Positions 43,137 through 48,269 of a stretch of 48,269 nucleotides of DNA are shown piece by piece. This stretch comes from an uncultured Geobacteraceae bacterium (GTDB taxonomy: Bacteria; Desulfobacterota; Desulfuromonadia; Geobacterales; Pseudopelobacteraceae): NCBI GenBank assembly GCA_903939115.1, contig CAJAFV010000005.1, forward strand, positions 1 through 48,269, given 5' to 3'. The position numbers and the translations under genes are program-made. The number at the start of each line of letters is the position of its first letter. Positions within the stretch are counted from its first letter, which is position 1. The notes under the pieces are model-generated. The model saw nothing but the letters and a program-made list of their open reading frames with translations. It did no database searches and had not been told where the DNA came from.

Positions 43137-43820
43137 TCAATCCACCTCATCTTTAGAATTTGTCATGCCGAGAGCTATATCGCTTTCCATCATATCTTCA
43201 ACTATTGGATAAAATTCAGGCTCAAACCATCTATTAAAGAGAGCGAACGTTCTATTCTGGGGCCATTTAACATCGTCAGTGCACCATCGGAATAACTGCT
43301 CTACAAATAAATCAGCGTACATATTTTCAAGCATATCATCTTTTTGCTGGTCGCCCTCAAACTTCGGGATCAGATACGCCTTACACGCTGTATTTAAATC
43401 TCGGATGGTGATTTTAACGTTGCCCGGTAACGAACTTACCCACTCCCTGAAAGGTTCTTTGGCTTTAACAATCAACAAGCCTCTGTTGATCCTGCTGCTC
43501 TGTTTTTTCGCTTGAGATGCTTTTACCGCAACAAACGAGCTGTCATAACTATCGTGCATATAGATTCTGCCGGTAATGGTATCGCCGGAACAGGTAAAGT
43601 TTCCGTAGCCACTGACGGGATCGGATTCGTTGTTACCAACCCAGGTAAAAAGATATCTGTCTTTGGTCTCCGTTATCTCCATCCGACCGTCAAATCCGAT
43701 GAAATGCAGCTTGCCTTTCCTCCCTTGAATGCTGATACGGGCACGTTCAGCGAGGGCAGCCGCATCTTTGCCGTCCCATATTTCCATCTCGACAATTTCA
43801 TACAGGCCATCAATAGTCAT
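43137..43820 (-). CDS. Hypothetical cytosolic protein with N-terminal beta domain
   Basis: The 227-residue protein has GGAG upstream of ATG 43820. The first half is beta-rich (GRKGKLHFIGFDGRMEITET, YLFTWVGNNESD, GNFTCSGDTITGRIYM), like a small beta-barrel. The second half is helical with Trp-rich segments (EQLFRWCTDDVKWPQNRTF, FNRWFEPEFYPIVEDM). No signal peptide, membrane helix or cofactor motif is present. The family is not recognised. It sits among duplicated small genes at the promoter-proximal end of the MGC. Confidence 0.72.
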   Translation of the reverse strand: MTIDGLYEIVEMEIWDGKDAAALAERARISIQGRKGKLHFIGFDGRMEITETKDRYLFTWVGNNESDPVSGYGNFTCSGDTITGRIYMHDSYDSSFVAVKASQAKKQSSRINRGLLIVKAKEPFREWVSSLPGNVKITIRDLNTACKAYLIPKFEGDQQKDDMLENMYADLFVEQLFRWCTDDVKWPQNRTFALFNRWFEPEFYPIVEDMMESDIALGMTNSKDEVD

Positions 43821-43869
43821 GCTTCATACTCCGGTGTCCATGAAACGCGTGCAATAAACGTGTGCATCA

Positions 43870-44466
43870 TCATGCTGCCTTCAAGCTGGTAAGCGCTTCG
43901 AGTATCGCTTTGATTTGCGCAAGCTCTTCCCTGAATTGCTCTTTGTGTTGGATTAATTGAGACTGGATGTCGCAGATATTTTTGGCGCTCAAACCAATCG
44001 CCGCTGCTCTACTGGCTTTCTGACGTTTCTTGGCCACTCCGTAGCCGAGCATGCCAAGAGCCGCTACCGGCGTAGCGAGGACACCAATGCCGGCAAGCAT
44101 ACCTCCGCCCAGCAGGCCGCCTGCAGCAGCAATTCCTGTTGTAACTCCGGCTGCGGACAGACCGGCAACCGTACCGAGTGATGACAACGCTGCAAGCGAA
44201 GTGGCTGCGCCGGTCCCTGCCCCTAGAGCGGTTGCGAGCCCTTCGGTGATGCCGGCATGATTTTTTTCCAGATTCTGCAGCACGTCACGCAGGTCTTGTG
44301 CAGCCTTCGTCCTCATATTTTCGACAATGGCTGACTTCATGACTTGAGTCTCGGCACTTCTCCCGCTACTGGCTCTATCCACTTCTGCCAGATTTTCAAA
44401 AAAAGGGGCCGTATTCACCCTCTGCCCATGCATAGCCGCTTTACCAGCAGTTACTTCCCGCACCAC
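43870..44466 (-). CDS. Gly-zipper membrane protein with coiled-coil tail (copy 1)
   Basis: The 198-residue protein starts at GTG 44466 after AGGAGGTTTCAA. Parts: polar N-terminus, helix KAAQDLRDVLQNLEKNHAGITEG, a long Gly/Ala membrane hairpin (about 88-155), then a basic stretch and a C-terminal helix ending in QIKAILEALTSLK. It aligns over its full length with 21925-22488, including the ribosome site. It lies 10 bp after the coiled-coil gene at 44477, as a bicistronic unit. Confidence 0.82.
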   Translation of the reverse strand: MVREVTAGKAAMHGQRVNTAPFFENLAEVDRASSGRSAETQVMKSAIVENMRTKAAQDLRDVLQNLEKNHAGITEGLATALGAGTGAATSLAALSSLGTVAGLSAAGVTTGIAAAGGLLGGGMLAGIGVLATPVAALGMLGYGVAKKRQKASRAAAIGLSAKNICDIQSQLIQHKEQFREELAQIKAILEALTSLKAA

Positions 44467-44476
44467 TTGAAACCTC

Positions 44477-44845
44477 CTATAGGAACCTGTTTTTTACGCT
44501 CGAAATTGAAGATTCACACTTCGCTAATAGCGAAGAAAAGGGATTATCCCGCCTGGTCTGTTGTTTTTTGTGCTGAGAGAGATCGTGTTCCACCTCATTA
44601 AACCTGGTGACAAGTTTCGACAACGCATCATCCCGGCAGACCGCACTGTTGCCCTCTTTTAGCAGAGCCGCAACCCGCTCGATGATTTCGCCGGCAATCT
44701 TCTCCTTTTTGGAGTGCAGCGAGTTGCTGCCATACTTTCTGGCAGCACCCTTTGAGAACGCCATGGCAGAGTCTGCTGACTTTTGAACCGCATCAACAAA
44801 AATAGTGCCAACGTGCTGCAGGTTGCGTCTGAGATCAGTTTTCAT
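44477..44845 (-). CDS. Small coiled-coil protein (copy 2), first gene of the main cluster
   Basis: This 122-residue helical protein starts at ATG 44845, where GGAAGGAAC gives the ribosome site; the upstream ATG at 44860 lies within that site. It shares DLRRNLQHVGTIFVDAVQK and the SLHSKK motif with 36801-37163. No membrane helix is predicted. It is the first gene of the minus-strand cluster, so the promoter of the whole MGC should lie between it and 45137. Confidence 0.78.
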   Translation of the reverse strand: MKTDLRRNLQHVGTIFVDAVQKSADSAMAFSKGAARKYGSNSLHSKKEKIAGEIIERVAALLKEGNSAVCRDDALSKLVTRFNEVEHDLSQHKKQQTRRDNPFSSLLAKCESSISSVKNRFL

Positions 44846-44980
44846 ATCAGTTCCTTCCATTTATCAGGTTTTGGGTGAGTAATATACAAAAAACAGTACT
44901 ATTTATCGCCTGGCAAGAGTTTGAAGTTTCCATAGAATTTTTGAGGGCTGCTCAGTAGCATCTGTAACACCCGCAACTAA

Positions 44981-45040
44981 TGTGAGATGTGAGATGTGAG
45001 ATGTGAGATGTGAGATGTGAGATGTGAGATGTGAGATGTG
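44981..45040. repeat. 7-bp tandem repeat (TGTGAGA, 8 copies plus 4 bases) upstream of the MGC
   Basis: Eight perfect copies of TGTGAGA run from 44981 to 45036, followed by TGTG. The repeat lies 136 bp upstream of the first MGC gene and 98 bp past the stop of the ABC permease gene, in a 292-bp non-coding gap that holds no other clear feature apart from an AT-rich stretch near the gene. Such repeats change copy number by slippage. A 7-bp unit shifts helical phase and promoter spacing rather than a reading frame. Confidence 0.85.
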
Positions 45041-45137
45041 CCGATAAAGTTGGCATTTGTCAACTGTTTTTTGGGGGCTACAGACAATTTATTGTTGTCC
45101 TGTGTCACGCCACCCCTCTTTCTGACTCATATTTTTT

Positions 45138-45968
45138 TCAGCCTCTCCCGCCAAACCCCCAACGACGATGAATAAGGCTCTCAACGAATCTGAAAATCAA
45201 GCGGTCGGTCAGAAGTCCAATCGTGATGATAAGTATCATTGCCGCCACCACCAGGGCCATATCGTGCAATTCCCTTCCCATCATCAGCGTCGACCCGATG
45301 CCGCTGGTGACATAGAGAAGTTCGGCGGCCATCAGAGAGCGCCAGGCAAACGACCAACCGAGCTTGGCTCCCGTTATAATCGCCGGCAGTGATGCGGGCA
45401 GGAGTACATACCAATAGAAGCGCCACCCGGTTGCACCAAGTATGCTGGCAGCCCTCAGGTACAGTGTCGGTATTGTTTTGACGCCGTCACGAACCGAGAG
45501 CGTTATGGACATAAGTGATCCCATGATGATGACAAACTGCATGGCTGTCTCGCTTAGCCCGAACCAGAGTACCGCCATCGGGAGCCAGCAGATGCTCGGA
45601 AGCGCTTGCAGTCCCACCGCCAGACTGCCGACTGTGTCGTCCAGGAGTCTTTTTCGTCCGAGCAGGAGCCCAAGGGGAATCCCGATAAGAAGTGAAATGC
45701 CATACCCCATGCAGAGTCGCTGCATGCTGGCCTGGATCGCCAGGGGCAGAGTCCCGTCACGCATGCCGAGGACAACTGCATCCGCGACCTCTTTCGGGTG
45801 CGGGAAAATAACCTCGTTCCAGAGTTCCAGAGAGGCAGCAACCTGCCAGATGGCTATCAGCAGGGCAAAGAAGCCAAGTCGGGCCGCCCTTCCCCTCCAG
45901 ACATGGTAGCCTTGGGCAAAAAAGCGCACTTTGGCGATGTCGCTCTGTTCTTCCTGTTCAATCGGCAT
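45138..45968 (-). CDS. ABC transporter permease (nitrate/sulfonate/taurine type)
   Basis: The 276-residue protein has six membrane helices and the binding-protein-dependent permease loop (EAA region, LRAASILGATGWRFYWYVLLP split by the loop). It is of the SsuC/TauC/NrtB family by its membrane pattern (GIPLGLLLGRKRLLDDTV). It overlaps the ATPase gene by 11 bp and is the last gene of the transporter operon. The substrate cannot be fixed from sequence. Confidence 0.9.
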   Translation of the reverse strand: MPIEQEEQSDIAKVRFFAQGYHVWRGRAARLGFFALLIAIWQVAASLELWNEVIFPHPKEVADAVVLGMRDGTLPLAIQASMQRLCMGYGISLLIGIPLGLLLGRKRLLDDTVGSLAVGLQALPSICWLPMAVLWFGLSETAMQFVIIMGSLMSITLSVRDGVKTIPTLYLRAASILGATGWRFYWYVLLPASLPAIITGAKLGWSFAWRSLMAAELLYVTSGIGSTLMMGRELHDMALVVAAMILIITIGLLTDRLIFRFVESLIHRRWGFGGRG

Positions 45969-46743
45969 GATAACCCTCTTCCTTGGTTGCTCTCAGGACT
46001 TCATGACGAAGGTCATCTCGTATTTGTGATGCAATTTTAACTACTTCAACATCTTCCAGATACCGGTTACGGGGAAGGTCAATCGGATATTCGCGCAGTA
46101 TTTTGCCACCTTTCGCCGTCATAAGGATAACCCGTGTGCCGAGACGTACCGCCTCACGAACATTGTGCGTCACGAATAGTATGGTTTTTTTTGTCCGCTG
46201 CCACACCAGCTCCACCTCTTCATGCAGCGTGTCCCGGGTCTGGGAATCCAGAGCGGCAAACGGCTCGTCCATCAGCAGAATTTCAGGGTCCATAATCAGT
46301 GCACGGGCCAGAGCCACGCGCTGCTTCATCCCTCCGGACAACTCATGAATCCAGGCGGTTGAAAAATCAGACAGGTTGACAGTCCTGAGCAGCGCTGCGG
46401 CGCGCTCTTCACGTTCACGCTTGTGAATCCCTGCCATCTTGAGACCGAACATGATGTTCTGGCTGACATTGAGCCACGGGAACAGCGCATGCTCCTGGAA
46501 CATGACAAAGCGGTTGGTTCCTGGACCGGTTATCTTCTCGCCGTCAATAAGCACTTCGCCAAGGTCAGGCGGTTCAAACCCGGCCACGATATTCAGCAGA
46601 GTCGTCTTTCCGCATCCGGATGGTCCGACGATGCAGACGAACTCCCCCTCTGCAATGCGGAGGTCAAAAGCGCTGAGACCATAGACCGGACCGGATTGTC
46701 CCAGATACACCCTTGATACATTTTTGAGTTCTACCATAGTCAT
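45958..46743 (-). CDS. ABC transporter ATPase (nitrate/sulfonate/taurine type)
   Basis: The 261-residue ATPase has Walker A GPSGCGKTT, Q-loop region FQEHALFPWL, signature LSGGMKQRVALARAL, Walker B LLMDEPFAALD and switch His in THNVREAV. Length and sequence fit SsuB/TauB/NrtD. It energises uptake through the permease encoded next to it. It starts 6 bp after the binding-protein gene. Confidence 0.94.
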   Translation of the reverse strand: MTMVELKNVSRVYLGQSGPVYGLSAFDLRIAEGEFVCIVGPSGCGKTTLLNIVAGFEPPDLGEVLIDGEKITGPGTNRFVMFQEHALFPWLNVSQNIMFGLKMAGIHKREREERAAALLRTVNLSDFSTAWIHELSGGMKQRVALARALIMDPEILLMDEPFAALDSQTRDTLHEEVELVWQRTKKTILFVTHNVREAVRLGTRVILMTAKGGKILREYPIDLPRNRYLEDVEVVKIASQIRDDLRHEVLRATKEEGYHAD

Positions 46744-46748
46744 GACTG

Positions 46749-47810
46749 TTACTTCTCCCTGACCGGCGGCAGTGACTTTTTTTTCAGAATTTCGTTAAGC
46801 AGGCTCACGTCAATCAACCCCTTGATGCCTCCGGAAAGATCTGTATTCCGGGGCAGATACCCCAGATCCCTGGCTCTTCCGGCAGATGTCAACAGCGGAC
46901 CGGCCAAAGGATCGTATGTGACCGTTACCCGGGCAAACGCTTCAGCAAGCAGGCCGGCTGGCATCGGCTTGGTAACAATTCGCGTCAGCTGTTCATTGAA
47001 GCGTTTTTGCGCTTCCGCAGGGCGTTTCTGTATCCACTCCGTCACTTCGAGATGGGCCTCAAGAAAACGCTTCACCAGCTCCCGGTTCTTTTTATAAAAC
47101 TCTGTACGGACAACGACCACCGTGGTGGGGAATTTCCCATCAGGCCAGAGTTGCCGTTCATCAAGCTGAACCTTGCCGCCGCCATCGAGGAGCAGACGAG
47201 ATACCCACGGCTCCGGAACCCAGGCACCATCGAGTTTTTTCTGCTGGAAGAGCATCAGAATATCCGGGTTTTTGATCGGGATTACGTGTACATCACGTCC
47301 GGGAGTGAGACCATTGCTCTTGAGCCAATGCCTGAGTGCGACATCCTGAGTGTTTCCCAATTCAGGAGAAGCGATGCGCTTGCCCTTGAAATCGCGCGCC
47401 GATACGACGTGAGCATCTTTTGGCACAACGAGGGCAGCGCCACCGCCGGCAGATCCGGCGATAATTCGCAACGCCTTCCCTTTGGACCTGAGGAATGCGT
47501 TCACGGCGGGGTTCGGTCCGACGAAAGCGATATCAAGCTGGCCGGCAATGAGGGCTTCCATTTCTGAAGGACCGGCATTGAACGTTTTCCAGTCGATCGC
47601 CACGCCCATGCGTGTTTCGAAGGTGCCGAGACTCTGCCCGATAATCGGTTGCAAATGGGTAATGTTGGGAAAATGGCCGATTCTGACTTTGTCTGCGCCC
47701 ATTGCAGAGGCAGTGACTCCCGACAGTAGTGACATCACGAGTACAACCGTACGGGCCGCAGTCAACTGCATGGCTATTTTTTTAACAATACTTTTCAATG
47801 ACTTGACCAC
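46749..47810 (-). CDS. Periplasmic substrate-binding protein (SsuA/TauA/NrtA-like)
   Basis: This 353-residue exported protein has a signal peptide (TVVLVMSLLSGVTASAMG) and the NMT1/SsuA fold motifs: HLQPIIGQSLGTF, NAGPSEMEALIAGQLDIAFVGP (read as overlapping parts) and DGAWVPEPWVSRLL. These place it with nitrate, taurine and aliphatic sulfonate binding proteins. The start GTG 47810 overlaps an AAAGGTG site; ATG 47771 is an alternative but would shorten the N-region. It is the first gene of the three-gene operon. It belongs to general nutrient uptake rather than to the MGC. Confidence 0.92.
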   Translation of the reverse strand: MVKSLKSIVKKIAMQLTAARTVVLVMSLLSGVTASAMGADKVRIGHFPNITHLQPIIGQSLGTFETRMGVAIDWKTFNAGPSEMEALIAGQLDIAFVGPNPAVNAFLRSKGKALRIIAGSAGGGAALVVPKDAHVVSARDFKGKRIASPELGNTQDVALRHWLKSNGLTPGRDVHVIPIKNPDILMLFQQKKLDGAWVPEPWVSRLLLDGGGKVQLDERQLWPDGKFPTTVVVVRTEFYKKNRELVKRFLEAHLEVTEWIQKRPAEAQKRFNEQLTRIVTKPMPAGLLAEAFARVTVTYDPLAGPLLTSAGRARDLGYLPRNTDLSGGIKGLIDVSLLNEILKKKSLPPVREK

Positions 47811-47976
47811 CTTTATGAACCGACAAAGTCGCTGCAGTATGTGACGGTCAGTTACGTTATATCAAATGAACCGGCCACGCAAGACGTAAGTCTGGTAGTT
47901 TCATGACTTTTTTATTGTGTTTACCGTATGACATTGTTAGATTACGTTGCACCGCTTGCCTGGAGGGCAATATAAA

Positions 47977-48269
47977 ATGAAATACCTCAATGAGGTCGAT
48001 GGGCTGAAAGTTGTAGTAAGCCTGAGGGACTTTAATGAGCTTGTTGACGAGTTGCGAACGCTCACAATGCCACCTGTATTAGCTGGCCTTGAACGACTGG
48101 ATGCGACGGACCGGTTTATTGCCGGGCAACTGGCTGTTCCTGAAAAAACTGTATCAGATTGGAAGTGCGGTACGGTCAGGTTGACGGCAGACCAGCAGGC
48201 GCGCCTGTGCAGTATGCTTGAGCGTGGCTTACAAATATATAGAGATATTTTGGCAGGTTACGAGGACGA
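47977..48269 (+). CDS. Small helix-turn-helix-like protein (3' end outside window)
   Basis: An ATG at 47977, with GGAGGG upstream, opens a frame that stays open to the window edge (97 full codons). The sequence is helical with a stretch DRFIAGQLAVPEKTVSDWK resembling a helix-turn-helix (an A-x-x-L-x-V-x-x-x-T-V-x-x-W pattern), followed by helix DQQARLCSMLERGLQIYRDI. It may be a small transcription regulator or phage-type Cro-like protein. It is divergent from the ABC transporter operon; the 166-bp gap between them shows no clear operator. Confidence 0.65.
   Translation, partial: MKYLNEVDGLKVVVSLRDFNELVDELRTLTMPPVLAGLERLDATDRFIAGQLAVPEKTVSDWKCGTVRLTADQQARLCSMLERGLQIYRDILAGYED

Noticed and set aside
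44981..45040. CRISPR array
   Set aside because: Units are 7 bp and directly joined with no spacers, so it is a simple tandem repeat.
45138..47810. ABC transporter as an iron importer for magnetosomes
   Set aside because: Binding-protein and permease motifs fit nitrate/sulfonate/taurine transporters, not iron; it is separated from the MGC by a non-coding gap.

Overview
The window carries a magnetosome gene cluster (MGC), so the organism is very probably a magnetotactic bacterium. The cluster lies on the minus strand, roughly 44.8 kb down to 21.2 kb, with a satellite block at 9.1-6.1 kb. Recognisable core genes are mamK (actin-like filament), mamP and mamE (PDZ plus magnetochrome CXXCH motifs), mamM and mamB (cation diffusion facilitators), mamQ (LemA), mamA (TPR) and mamI. 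The set lacks mamO, mamC/D/F and other genes typical of Alphaproteobacteria. Together with many unfamiliar cluster genes, multihaem cytochromes and large hybrid kinases, this suggests a non-alphaproteobacterial lineage (Desulfobacterota/Desulfuromonadia-like or Nitrospirota). That placement is inference, because the window holds no rRNA or other phylogenetic marker.

Layout. (1) 1-5361: end of a giant coiled-coil hybrid histidine kinase whose phosphotransfer histidines are lost; 5403-6107: a small exported protein. (2) 9114-6125, minus: satellite block of a CZB zinc-binding protein, a Gly-rich small membrane protein, a 4-TM His-rich protein, a LemA protein and a pentahaem cytochrome. All except the CZB protein have relatives in the main cluster. 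(3) 9253-21169, plus: LysR regulator, PilZ protein, then a phosphorelay set (three hybrid kinases, two HPt proteins, a PhnD-like binding protein, a TolC-like outer-membrane protein). (4) 44845-21225, minus: the main MGC. Its first half (44.8-28.3 kb) holds the core mam genes plus small Gly-zipper proteins, a long acidic coiled-coil protein beside mamK, a VWA protein and an EcsC protein. Its second half (28.3-21.2 kb) holds a membrane-anchored propeller-like protein, a membrane J-domain protein, a TauE/SafE transporter, a Rieske protein, a b6-type cytochrome b, a pentahaem cytochrome and small Gly-rich proteins. (5) 47810-45138, minus: a nitrate/sulfonate/taurine-type ABC transporter. (6) 47977 to the end, plus: start of a small helix-turn-helix-like protein.

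Working model: MamB/M/Q/I/E/A/K build, load and align the magnetosome. The Rieske-cytochrome b-pentahaem set, the 4-TM His-rich proteins (candidate b-haem carriers) and the magnetochromes of MamE and MamP could form a dedicated electron-transfer chain that sets the Fe(II)/Fe(III) balance for magnetite. That chain, doubled in part by the satellite block, is the best candidate here for an undescribed system. Much of the cluster grew by duplication: three LemA proteins, two pentahaem cytochromes, two 4-TM proteins, two coiled-coil/Gly-zipper pairs and several Gly-rich miniproteins.
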